From contig JAGHQL010000029.1 in NCBI GenBank assembly GCA_020080175.1, positions 62,001 through 126,000 of the forward strand: 64,000 nt of DNA. Reading direction: 5' to 3'. Below are positions 22,798-33,900 of the stretch, one piece after another. This DNA is from Glutinoglossum americanum (taxonomy: Eukaryota; Ascomycota; Geoglossomycetes; Geoglossales; Geoglossaceae). Each line of letters opens with the position of its first letter. Position 1 is the stretch's first letter. The position numbers and the translations under genes are program-made. The notes under the pieces were generated by a model. That model did no database searches and was not told where the DNA came from. It worked only from the letters and a program-made list of their open reading frames with translations.

Positions 22798-24883
22798 CTT
22801 GAACAAGTCCTCCGTATAGGACACGGTTGGGTTGACTTCTGGCGAAAGAGATTGTTATCAGCATAATAGGACATAACTACTGCGAAGCGGAAACAAAGCA
22901 AACTCATGTAAAAGACGCAAGCTGGGATGAAACAAAAGGCTACAGACGGTCGACCATCGAACCTTTGGCACCTCTTGAAGAAGCGGAAAATGCCAACGGA
23001 AATCCGACCAAAGAATCACGGAAAGCGAAAAACACACAGCTAGTGGGTCGAATGAAAGTTCGCGCGAGATATTGGAAAAAGGGTGTGACAAACCTTGTGC
23101 TGGATCAACAATTTCAAGCAAAGAGGCTGTTGTGGGCAGACTCAGTATGCCTACAGAGAAATCGTGATATAAGTGGATATACAATTAACGAAATATAGAC
23201 GTAATGATAGAGGGTGGGAAGCATGGAGGAGCAAAAGTTGCTATGTCGTGGTGATGGTGCTGGAGAAAATGACAGTAGTAAATAGTAGGAGTGGGTGCCG
23301 GCGGAGATAGCAGTAGTGAATGAAAGATATACCTCTGGGTGCGAGCGTCTGATTCGCTTGGTGAATCTTGTAGTGGGTTAGTATGTACGACGAGGATGGA
23401 GATACCTTGAGATAGTAGGGTAAGCAGTAGAAGATAGTAAACGACCATAGAGTGCAAATTAGATGATAGCGAAGCCCAACACCTTGTATAGAATGGAGTA
23501 TCTTGTGGATACGATCCGGATAGGGATGTAGGAGGATGGAAGAACGCGGAAGAGGAAAGTTACATACAGAACAGAATCTTGTCGGCTGAGGACCCTGCAG
23601 GAAGCAGGCAGATAGTGCAGTAAAATAGTGGATGAAATACGAGATGTGATGGAAAGTTCGTGCAGGCCGTCAACCATGTAAAATATGGAGATAAAAAGGA
23701 AGGATGTGTCGGAGATAGAGAAAGAAGCGAATATTTACGGGTGAGGTCTAGACGGGGTAACGCAACAAATGCCCGTAGAGGGAGCCAGAAGAAAAATATG
23801 CGTTTCGTGCGAGAAGAAACCACAAGAAACTGCCGCCAATAAAACAACAAACTTTATAAGGGAAAGATAAGTAACTCTCTCTACATACCACTGTGCGTTA
23901 TACTACGCAGACTTCAAGCCCACGCAGGTGGCCACCAAAGTTTGCCTGGATAACGGCAAATAGAAACCCCTTATCACAACCGGACTCCCAGTCCAGTTCC
24001 ACTTCCACGTTCATCCCCATCGTATAGCATCGTCTCATTTCCGGCAGACGACCAAATAATAGGGGGTTAAGCCTCACGCCGGAGGAGCCTATCCCATTAG
24101 GATAGACACAAGACAAGTGCATTCTGCGACCATTTCATGCAGCCGCAAGAGAATAACTTAAAAAATGAACACAAGAACCGGAGGCGTATATAGTGTTGGT
24201 ACAAATGGCCCTCTCTGGCACCAAGGAAACATTCGACTATTGTAAGAGAATATAAATTGGGAGTGTTTGCCAAGGTCTGGTACATGGACAGGCTCAGTCT
24301 CTCGGCCGTGGGAAGGTACAGGATATATACGGGGGAGCGTCATGAAGGAATCTCTAGGAGCCGCAAATAGTAATGGTGGCATTGGACCACATTACATTTC
24401 GCCAGGGTAGTTGGCCGTGAGAAATCGTACATGCTGCGTTGTGAACATTATATGTATACCCAGCTCCAACGAAGTGCTGGCTGAGATCTCCAGGCCCACA
24501 CTCTCGATCCAATATAATCTTGTTGGCACTCAATGTAGTGCAAGTGGAAATGTTGTGGGCATACTAAAAGATATAGTGATGCATGGCTGTTGGGCTTGGT
24601 ATACATAGGCATCAACCAGGCCCTGCCAGCAGTAGGATAGAGTTTCCAAGGACCGGGGGTTTACAGAACTGGGTTAATAGTTAGGAATGCCAGTGAAGAG
24701 TACTCCGTAGTGTTATCAAACTCGACTTTATACATCATGGAAGGTCACGTGTGGCATCTCGCTTGTGCCGCTCGTGAGCATATCATCGCACAAACTTCCG
24801 CTTTGAGTATCCCCAAAATCTCAGCAATCCCATCAATTATTCGAGGATATTGACACAATTCCACAAGATTGTGCTACGACGCG
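22798..24883. other. Intergenic, divergent promoters of the CUE-like gene and aco2
   Basis: About 2.1 kb between divergent starts. The first 1.1 kb (to about 23860) is purine-rich on the plus strand. It may be leader sequence of the CUE-like transcript. A TACTCCGTA 9-mer lies at 24701-24709 and a CACGTG core at about 24747. I see no gene. Confidence 0.5.
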
Positions 24884-27529
24884 ATGCAGCGCAGCAGCCT
24901 CCATTGTACCAACTGGGCAGCTGTGGGGGTAAGCCCGGTGAATTTTTGAGTTGCTTGGTGATACTAACATATCATTTAGGCGTTGAGAAACGGCTCAGGC
25001 TTACAGGTGCGCCGGCTCGAAACGGCAACGCCAGGTACTACTTCGCATCCTAATATTTCGTCTAGGACTCCACCCTACCCCAAGCTCCTAAAGAAGCTGC
25101 ATGACGTGCGCAACATCCTTGGCCCTTCCCGGAGACTCTCCTTGGCTGAGAAGATTTTGTATTCCCACCTTCACAATCCCGAAGAATCACTGCTCTCCAA
25201 CACCGACAATGGCTCTAAAATTAGGGGCTCCGCGGTCCTTAAGCTCAAACCCGATAGAGTGGCCATGCAAGACGCTTCAGCCCAGATGGCTCTACTACAA
25301 TTCATGTCTTGCGGTCTACCCTCGACTGCGGTTCCCGCGAGTATTCATTGCGACCATATGATTGTGGGGGAGAAAGGAGCAGACGTGGACCTACCTTCCT
25401 CCATCCAGGGGAATAAGGAAGTCTTTAATTTCTTAGAGTCAGCGGGAAAGAAATATGGAATTGAATTCTGGCCACCGGGAGCGGGGATCATCCATCAGAC
25501 GGTCCTTGAGAACTATGCTTCGCCGGGGCTAATGATGTTGGGGACGGACAGCCACACCCCAAACGCTGGAGGCTTAGGGGCTATCGCCATCGGTGTGGGA
25601 GGAGCAGATGCAGTGGATGCACTCGTAGATGCACCATGGGAGCTAAAGGTTCGCGAAGCGATCTAACCCTAGCCTGCATTCCATTAAGATGGCTAAGTGA
25701 CAAGGGAGGCACCAAAAATTCTAGGAGTGAGGCTCGAAGGCGAGTTGGGTGGTTGGGCAGCTCCCAAGGATGTCATATTGAACCTAGCGGGGCAATTGAC
25801 TGTCCGAGTAAGCTCACCGCACGGTACTCACAGCCCGGTAGAGGGACTAAGTTGATCTTCTTAGGGCGGCACCGGATTCATCATTGAATATCACGGTGCG
25901 GGCGTGGAGACACTAAGCTGCACTGGTATGGCTACAATCTGTAATATGGGAGCGTAAGTCAGGAAGCACATCTTTGATCTCCCTCCGTTAACAACCCCCC
26001 CACGTAGTGAGGTTGGCGCAACCACTTCCTTATTCCCCTTTACGCCTCGTATGAATTCCTACCTACAGTCAACCCATCGTTCCTCGGTAGCGAATGCCGC
26101 CTCGACTATCGCTTCTTCGAAGGGCGCACACAACCTCCTTCGGGCAGACCCAGAAGCTGAGTATGACTCTGAGATAGTTATCAATCTCTCAACTATCGAG
26201 CCTCACATCAATGGGCCGTTCACTCCTGACCTTTCAACGCCCCTCTCAAAGTTTGCTGATGCCGTCAAGACAAATAAGTGGCCTCAATCTGTATCCGCTA
26301 GTTTGATAGGTAGTTGTACCAACAGCTCCTTTCAAGACATGAAGCGCGCCGAGGACCTCGTCAAGCAGGCCTCCGCTGCTGGCCTCAAACCCAAGACGGA
26401 TTTCTTCATCACTCCCGGCAGTGAGCAAATCCGCGCCACGCTCGAAGATTCCTATACCCTCGAAACGTTCTCTTCCGCTGGAGGTACCGTTCTTGCTAAC
26501 GCTTGTGGACCCTGTATTGGACAATGGAACCGTACAGATGGAACAAAGAAGGGTGAGACCAATGCCATCCTCTCTTCCTACAATCGTAATTTTCGTGGCC
26601 GCAACGATGGCAACCCAGAGACCATGAATTTCCTCGCATCCCCTGAAATCGTCACCGCGATGTCATACGCTGGTTCCACAACCTTTAATCCACTTACCGA
26701 CTCCATCACTACCCCATCCGGCAATCCCTTCCGGTTTTCTGCTCCCCACGGTCCCGAGCTCCCCGCCGGTGGATTTGCGGAAGGCAATGCTGCCTTCCAC
26801 CCCACAACTGGCCCTCCCGATCCCTCAACTCCGGTGGTAATTGACCCAAAGTCTGACCGCCTTGCTTCTCTCGACCCATTTGAGCCTTTCCCGAACGGTG
26901 AGCTCAAAGGACTCCGAGTCCTCTACAAAGTCGCTGGGAAATGCACAACAGACACCATCTCCGCCGCGGGACCCTGGCTGAAGTACAAAGGCCATCTGCC
27001 AAACATTAGCGCCAACACACTTATTGGAGCCGTCAATGCGGCTACCGGCGAGGTCAATGTTGCATACGATATTGATGGCATCACAAAGAGCGGTATTCCA
27101 GAGCTTGCCGCTCTCTGGAAGGAAGAGGGACGCGGGTGGCTAGTTGTTGCAGAGCATAACTACGGCGAGGGAAGCGCGAGGGAGCATGCCGCGCTGCAAC
27201 CACGGTATCTAGGCGGGAGGGTTATCCTGGCCAAAAGCTTCGCTCGGATCCACGAGACTAACTTAAAGAAGCAAGGAGTTGTACCGTTGGCATTCGCGAT
27301 GGAGGCAGACTATGACCTGATTGATGCTTGTGATGAGGTGGAAACCGTGGGTTTGTACGACATGCTTGTCAATGGAGGCCAGGGAGAGGTGAGCCTGTTG
27401 GTCACAAAGAATAAGACTAGAGAAAAGAGGCGGATTGCAGTCAAGCACACGCTGAGCAAGGACCAATGCGGGTTCATCCTCGCAGGAAGTGCACTGAATC
27501 TGCTAGCAAAGCAGAAGGGTGCAAGGTGA
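24884..27529 (+). CDS. ACO2: Mitochondrial aconitate hydratase, Aco2 type
   Basis: [4Fe-4S] dehydratase of the aconitase family; in yeast the Aco2 type serves the homocitrate step of lysine synthesis, whereas Aco1 serves the TCA cycle. Five exons (24884-24928, 24980-25648, 25709-25807, 25865-25953, 26008-27529) give 807 residues. The N-terminus [20 protein letters not shown] is basic and presequence-like. Active-site sequence includes [41 protein letters not shown] and [20 protein letters not shown]. The cluster ligands are in GSCTNSS and [11 protein letters not shown]. The swivel-domain arginine motif is [15 protein letters not shown]. Assignment to Aco2 and not Aco1 is by impression of sequence (GAP-joined VNGG... 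tail and divergence) and needs a tree. Confidence 0.9.
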
Positions 27530-29130
27530 TAGAAATCGCGCATAGACCTACCCAAAAAGATTCTGCATATACTCACCAATATATCCAGCTACATAACTAT
27601 GTTCCTTTTCCGGGGGTTTCCATTCTGCTTTAGGACACTGATTCCAGTGGGCTGCATGTGAGGTATCCAAGATAGAACGATGGCCTCCCGAGAAAGAATG
27701 GAAACGGTGTCATAGCTAGTGAAAATATCATCCTGTGGTCCCAGACCAACGAGGTTATCTTCCGTACCTCTCCCCCATGGCCGCGGAAATGCAGCCTCAG
27801 AACGCTCAAACCTCCCATCATCCAGATCAGTAAACTAAACACCGCACACCGCCAAGGCGCCTAATAACCTCCCCCAGAGAAACCAAATGGAGATATAGAT
27901 AAAAACTCCGTTCCGTCTCCTCCCCGCTTCCGACATCGCACGGCGCATAACGTACATCCGTACATATAATCCCGATCCAGCAAGGGTTCCCTCCCCATAA
28001 CCAACCCTTCAGAAAACACACCAAAGCAAACCAAGCATTATGCCTAGAAAATAGAAAAGAAATAAAAAAAATAATAATAATAAAACCTCCTCTTCCCATA
28101 CCTTCCTCGCCTCGTCAACCCCCCCTACTTACTTGCCACCTCAAAGTCTCACGTAAAACATCCTCCCCGCTCATTACGTATATTACCCGACCGACGCACA
28201 AGATTTTTTATTTTTTATTTTTTTCGAGAAAAAGAAAATATGTACTTACCTTTTCCCTTTTTTTTTTTTTTTTTTACCCTCCCGCACACGCACATGTGTG
28301 TGTGCGGGGAGGGGGATATTTTACTTGATCAAGCATATATCCACCAAGGACTAAAAAAGACACCCGTTCGCGATCCACCCTGTTTCTCCTCTGCGGTTGA
28401 ACGATAAAATAAAATAAAAACTACCTGGAAACGAATGCTTCTTCTTCCCCGCACTTTGTCCGCATAACGCATAGATCCCCCCCCCCCCCCCCCCCAATCA
28501 TGTTTATTACACGGGGCACGAGAGTGTGAGAGGAAGGCGGGGAATCCCATGCAACGCAAGTTGGCGAACGGCGAGCGGGTGGGATTGATGATTCCACGCT
28601 TCAGGATCGGTGATCTTATCTGATCATGCGAGATCGGGTCATGCAGCGTCATGTGTAGGTAGATGTACAAGGTACTCTGCCTTTAACCAAGCCCTGTGCT
28701 ACGTGGTACCTAATACCCGTTACTGTATCTGTCGGGTTCGGTGGTGTTTATTTCGATCGCATGCGCAAGCAGCTTAGAGATGTTCCAATCCGGCGTTTTT
28801 TCTTATCAACACGTCCCTGGGGCGTTGAAATAAAAAAGTGACAGAGAAGGGGAGAGTGTCTGGTTTCCGCTTCCTCAGCAAGCAAGTGAGGGATGCACAG
28901 TAAAAAAAAAAAAAATACATCATGACTGGTTTCCCAGGGTGCCAAGCCATAGAACGCCGGTGGCCTCTCACCATCCAGAGCAATAGTCTAGCATGGTCAG
29001 AGCAAGAAAAACGAGTAAAATGCCTTCTTCAAAACGAGAACAAACGTAGCTATCATCGCTGACACACACTCCCATACCACCGGCGCATCGGGTATACCAA
29101 AAAGTGATTCCTAATTTCCCCGAGCGTCAC
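27530..29130. repeat. Convergent 1.6-kb intergenic region with homopolymers and a hairpin
   Basis: Lies between the 3' ends of aco2 and igo1. It holds T-rich runs at 28206-28224, an 18-T run at 28258-28275, a near-perfect palindrome at 28281-28308, and a 19-C run at 28477-28495. A run of 13 A lies near 28902. No coding region is seen. Homopolymer lengths may be affected by sequencing error. Confidence 0.75.
28277..28314. repeat. GC-rich inverted repeat (hairpin)
   Basis: Left arm CCCGCACACGCACA and right arm TGTGTGTGTGCGGG pair at 13 of 14 positions with no spacer. Pairing extends outward (CCCTCC/GGGAGGG) if one base bulges. The arm is an alternating purine-pyrimidine sequence, which can also adopt left-handed or cruciform DNA. 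It sits directly after an 18-T run. Confidence 0.8.
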
Positions 29131-29750
29131 CTAGCTCTGCCATCTGACCGGAATTCCCTCCTTCACTGGCGATGAGCCGGTGCTCGATTCATCTCCATTC
29201 TTCTTTGTACCTTCCTCACCCCCATCTTCAGCGCTGGTTTCGCGACTCAAGAATCTACTCTCCTTGATCGGGCTGCCAGAGTGATGACCTTGCAGTTGTG
29301 TCTGTTGCCCAACATGCATTCCGTTGGATGCGGTAACGGGAGAGGTGAGATGTGGGATATTTTCGGGTAGTGGATGTTGTGATCCGATTTGAGTCACACC
29401 AGCGTCAGAAGCTTTGCCGGCTTTGGAAAGCGCGTAGTCGCCAGAATCAAAATACTTGCGCTCCTGTTGACTGGGTTAGTATGTGAGGGACTGGTAAATA
29501 AGGGAGTGTCTTCCGTGCCTTCAGTTTGTTTTGCAGAAGATCCCTCTTGTTTGGCAGCTTGCCGTAGAGACGGAAGAGGCGCTGCTCGTCTGCAGAGAGG
29601 GACTGTGGTTGAGACTCTTGGATCAGCGACGATGTATTATCTCATGTGAGCGGGTAAAAGCTGTTTCGAGCTTGCGAAAGGGAACGATGACTGGGACGTT
29701 AGGCAGCGACTCACATTGATATCGATCTTGTTCTTTTGATGAGGATTCAT
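29131..29750 (-). CDS. IGO1: Endosulfine-family protein Igo1 (PP2A-B55 inhibitor)
   Basis: Small ENSA/ARPP19 protein. When phosphorylated by the Rim15/Greatwall kinase it inhibits PP2A-B55 and controls quiescence, mRNA protection and mitotic entry. Three exons (29715-29750, 29519-29602, 29131-29463) give 150 residues: MNPHQKNKIDIN, then SLSADEQRLFRLYGKLPNKR, then ERKYFDSGDYALSKAGKASD. The KYFDSGDY motif contains the phospho-serine and the B55-binding core and is the family hallmark. Downstream are HPLPENIPHL and a Ser/Thr-rich tail, as in other filamentous fungi. The second intron (29464-29518) appears to start with GC, not GT: the exon ends KLK, the expected join is KLKERKYFD, and no GT is nearby. 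It converges on aco2. Confidence 0.93.
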
Positions 29751-31179
29751 CTTGAAAAACTCGTATTTCACTTTTTCGTTTCTTTATTCGGAAGGATCGC
29801 CGGGTGTGCCTTTTGCGTGCCCGGAGAGCGCTCCTGAAGGCACTTGCTCTGATGATATAAATTTGTAGGTTGAGGTCTCAGTCCACGGTTGGCGTCGGTT
29901 AAGGACAGTTGTGGGACGGTGGCTGGAGGGAAGCGTAGCCGGTGACACAATGTGTTTTTAGGTGGATGCTCGGTATATAAGTAGACTGTCTGGCCGCAAT
30001 AGAGCTCGGAGACGCAGAGAGAAAGCGATTCGTAAGATCCTGACCCGCTGGACTTGGTGTTGCCCCACTATGACGGGTGGCGGTTGCTATAGGATATACG
30101 GGGATATGTTGCAAGCGACTAACCGGCGTGTTGTCAGGGAGACGGGAGGGTTGGCCCGCACAGCTGGTACAACGATAGGACGCCCTTGGCTCAGCAGAAG
30201 AATCTCTTGCCGTAACCTCTGGGCGGTCTCCGGTGTTAATTGGCGGCGTCTGGTCCAGAGGTATGAGCAGTGGGGCGGAAGCGAGCTAGGGTATGTTGAG
30301 GATCTCTTGCAATCAACGTAGACTTGCAAGCTAGCGAGTGGCTAGGAATGCTGTTGGAAGAAGCCGGGAGAGAGTAGAGACGGGCACCAGGTGAAGAATG
30401 AAGCTTATGAGTAGAAGTTGCTGAGTGCAAAGGAGCGAGTTGTGAGAGACTTGGAGAGAAGTGAGGGGCTGGTGACGACCTTTCGAGAAGTGGATTTGGT
30501 AAAGATCGTTGCTGCTTTTCCGCTGCTTTTCTGTTCCAGCGATCGGCCCAGCACTTTTTGATTGGGGGAACGTCACACGACAAAGCTGAAGTCGATTCGT
30601 GTCTTCCGGGCAATTGATTGATCGCTGGAAATCAATGAACTATTGAGATCACGACTTGCAGGCTTGTGGGCTTGCGGGTTTGCAGACTTATTTAGCCCAT
30701 TTGGGAGCCAAGTTGCTCTCCAGATCTCTGATGTCTGAGAGAAACCGTTCACACGCTTCTTGTGTGTGAGTTGGCTACCCTGACGTCTTTCGTGATCGCA
30801 CACTGCACGCACGCACGCACGCACGCACACACGCACACACTCTCTCACATCCAGCAATTACCTTTCCCCAGAATCTGCCGAACACCGATCCACTCCTCCC
30901 CGCTCTTGCCATTGTCGCTGATAGCTGTACGACTTGCACTTATCTAAAGACTCCATTGACCAACAGGGTTTTAGAATTCGGGTGTGTGGGAGCACGGCCC
31001 AGATCATATACGTCAAGCATAAGGTGGATTCTTGTCATCCAAACATCCCTGGCAAAACTTTCCGTGGAGTGCTGCAAAGTCAATTTGGGTCCTATACTCC
31101 TGCGCTATTGGTTGGATATTCCCTTTCTTGCATCACCGCGCACGAGCACCTTTGTCCACCCTGACTCGGCCCCGAGAGA
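29751..31179. other. Divergent upstream region of igo1 and sfm1
   Basis: A 1.4-kb gap between two divergent starts. It contains a CACG-type microsatellite (about 30805-30840). Short frames on both strands lack motifs. The igo1 side is probably a long promoter or leader, as is usual for stress-responsive regulators, but this is inference. Confidence 0.45.
30805..30840. repeat. (CACG/CGCA)n microsatellite
   Basis: About nine tetranucleotide units of GCAC type, drifting into CA dinucleotides at the end. It lies in the igo1-sfm1 divergent upstream region. Confidence 0.9.
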
Positions 31180-32087
31180 ATGGGTTCGACTGCGAAATTG
31201 TACTTGTATATCGTTGAGCATCTTGATACTGAGCTAGGTCCCTGGTCAAAGCTTGAATATCTCGCTATTGCTGAGGAGTCGAACGCCGCTGGATCAGCAT
31301 TCTGTCTCTCGTCGGTCCCTCCTACGTTGGAACTTCCAAGGGAACTACAGGAAGTTCCAGGCTTGCGTATAGAGACGGCCGGCGTGGAGACTTTCCTCGC
31401 AGATGAGAAGGAGAGAGTTTGCTTGCTTGATCCCTCAGCTAAAAAAGATCTATCTCCGGAAGATGGTGACTTATTTGATGTTTTCCTATTTGGAGGCATT
31501 TTAGGTATGTCCGTTAAGGTGGAGCCTGCTAGTCTGTGTGGTGTTTCGTATTGACGGTTGAACTACGGGGGCAGGCGACGATCCCCCAAGAGGTATGCTC
31601 TCCATCCTGGGATAGACCCAACATCACTAAGACCTGAACTGGAGACCGCACCTCCGAGCTCCGCAACAAGGGTTTTGAAGGCCGCAGGCTCGGACCCAAA
31701 CAGATGACCACCGACACCGCAGTGCGTGTCGCTCGCATGGTTATCCAAGACAAAAGTTAGTTCCGTGCTTACCTTACCTGGTACAAATCGACGGCGAGAA
31801 GCAGCCAACTGAAACTCTCCCCCTCTCTCTTCGGCGATAACAGTTCCCCTCTCCCAAATCCCGTACGTAGATTTCCCGGAACTCCGGATCAACAAACACG
31901 AGAGCACGGAGATGCCATTCCGGTACGTGAAAGGCGAGGATGGACAACCCGTGATGCCGCAGGTCAATGCCACCTTCCATAGGACATGTTGGTACATGTT
32001 GTTTTGCTGACATCATACGATTGGCTGTAGGGCATGCTCGAACTCATCAAGAAAGACTCTGAAAAAGGTTTTGGGGATCTCTTCTGA
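31180..32087 (+). CDS. SFM1: SPOUT-family protein arginine methyltransferase Sfm1
   Basis: Sfm1 is a SPOUT-fold methyltransferase; the yeast enzyme monomethylates an arginine of ribosomal protein Rps3. Five exons (31180-31504, 31575-31592, 31645-31755, 31844-31962, 32031-32087) join exactly to 209 residues, close to the yeast length. The N-terminus is MGSTAKLYLYIVEHLDTELG. The knot region reads FLFGGILG joined to DDPPR by an 18-nt exon, then RTSELRNKGFEGRRLGPKQM. The end IPYVDFPELRINKHESTEMP, FRYVKGEDGQPVMPQ and GMLELIKKDSEKGFGDLF matches the family. Without the tiny exon the DDPPR loop near the SAM site is lost. It converges on rae1. Confidence 0.92.
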
Positions 32088-32672
32088 CATCCTCCTACTG
32101 TGAAATAAGGGCAGCCAGCCGTGGCGAAGGCGATATACCTACTGCAGGTCGAAGGCCATGGCACAGAACACTAAACGTGCAGAAGAGACCGGACCGCCCC
32201 CCATTAAACGTAATACCATACTTAATTTGGTTCACTCGAAAAGATAGATACAGTGGTGGTTTTTTGGGCTCATGACTTTTACATTGTGAAGGAGCTTTAT
32301 TTTTTGAAGGGCCTAAACCAATCTAGATACATGTGTGCCCACCCACCCATCCATCCATCCGTCAGTCTCTTCAATTGGACGAGTGGTGCCCATTCCCCTT
32401 TCTATCGGGTTGCCTTTGGCCCCGAAAAGCAGATCTCGTGGATTGCCTGAACTTCCATTACCTGCTGCCGTTATCTATTTTGATCCACAATTTTATTTTC
32501 TTGATATCCGAGAATGCGCAATTGACCGTTTCACCGAACTGCGTTCGAAAGTAAGAAAAGAAAAGATCGAGACCACAATTAAACGCCTATTGTTAGAGTG
32601 TGTGTAGTCTCCAAAGTACCAGTGATACCCGCTGAGCTTTTTAGCGTCTTGCCCCTTTCCCCTTCCATTCTC
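32088..32672. repeat. Convergent intergenic region
   Basis: 3' flanks of sfm1 and rae1. A short CCCA/CCAT repeat lies at about 32341-32362. No gene is seen. Confidence 0.55.
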
Positions 32673-33900
32673 TTATCTCTTCTTAGTCGTCGGCCTAGGT
32701 TTACACTCATCAGCCCCCACCGGATGCAGCATAACCTTTGTTGCGTAATTCGGATTATTCGCCGAAAACCCTTTGCTCCAATCGTACGAGATCGCATAGG
32801 CGAAGATGGTTCCATTGCGGTTGAAAGCCGTGGAGGAGATGGTTCCGCCGACGTTGGGGTACCCCTTGAGGCGGTGCTTGGCGTCCTTGTCCCAAAAGTG
32901 GAACGTACCATCTGACCCGGCAGTGCTGAAGGTGCCGTGGACGGGATGGAAGGATATGGCATTTACGGCGTAGACATTGGATATGTCGCGGGTGTTGACG
33001 GGGGTTTCGCGGTGACATTTGAAGGAAAAGTTGGAGCTAGATATTGGGAAGGAAGTGTTAGTAGGTGGTATTTTGAGTTTTGGGCAAAACTTACGGGATA
33101 TCCTTATCTTCCACATAGTTGATGGCGCACCTCCCTTCTATACTCCCCACCGCATAGCCCGTCGCATCAATAAAACAACTGATAGCCCTCGTCTGCCACT
33201 TCAACGGGCTCTGCGTCGTCTTATAGAACTTCACCGGATCATTTAGATTCACCACGTTGATATACCGATCCGCCGTGCCAACAACCAGCAGTTTATCCTT
33301 CACATCGAGTGCGTACACGCGCTCTTGGGTTGGAAGCGTAGCGACGGGGTTCGAGGTCCTGAGGTCCCAGTATTTGATGGTTTTGTCCCAAGAGCCGGTT
33401 ACGAGGAGGGGTTGGGCGGAGCTGGGAATGTCGATGAAGCGGACGACGCGGATGGGCTGATCATGGGCAGCTACTTGTTCAGTTTTGCCGGATGAGATGT
33501 CGAGCATTCGGGCTGCTTTGTCGGCACCGCCCCCGACGACTTTTGTGCCATCCTGGAGAAGAGAAACGGGTTAGTGGGGTTGCTCATTTTAACTTTCAGC
33601 TGTGATTCTGATCGTAGCTCCAACATGTGACGAACGTACCTTCGACCAGTGCACACTCAAAACTGGTGCCTCATGCTCAAAGAGGGCTTTCCCCTCGCTG
33701 GCCCCCTGATTGTTGATCTCATATATCCGAACCTTCTTGTCCCAAGAAGCCACCGCAAGATGATCTGACTGGGGTGAGAAACAGATGTCTGAGATGCTGT
33801 CTTCTGGTGGCGACGTAAGTTGTATGTCGTGGGATATGTCGCCCTGAGTATTGTTTTGCGCTGTTGCGGCGTTGGATGGACCACCGAAGAGTGTAGACAT
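32673..33900 (-). CDS. RAE1: mRNA export factor Rae1/Gle2 (WD40)
   Basis: Seven-blade WD40 protein that binds the GLEBS motif of a nucleoporin at the nuclear pore and takes part in mRNA export. Exons run from MSTLFGGPSNAATAQNNTQG and the repeat DHLAVASWDKKVRIYEI, through LSVHWSK joined to DGTKVVGGGADKAARMLDIS, then LLVTGSWDKTIKYWDLRTSN, GYAVGSIEGRCAINYVEDK and FSFKCHRETP, to HPVHGTFSTAGSDGTFHFWD. The C-terminus is NNPNYATKVMLHPVGADECK PRPTTKKR split by me for length. The ASWD, GSWDKTIKYWD and SIEGR(C/V)A sequences are typical of Rae1. Introns are short. The region upstream of the start holds a CACGTG palindrome. Confidence 0.95.

Noticed and set aside
26246-26524. Antisense open frames within aco2
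   Set aside because: They are shadows of a strongly coding, codon-biased exon on the other strand.
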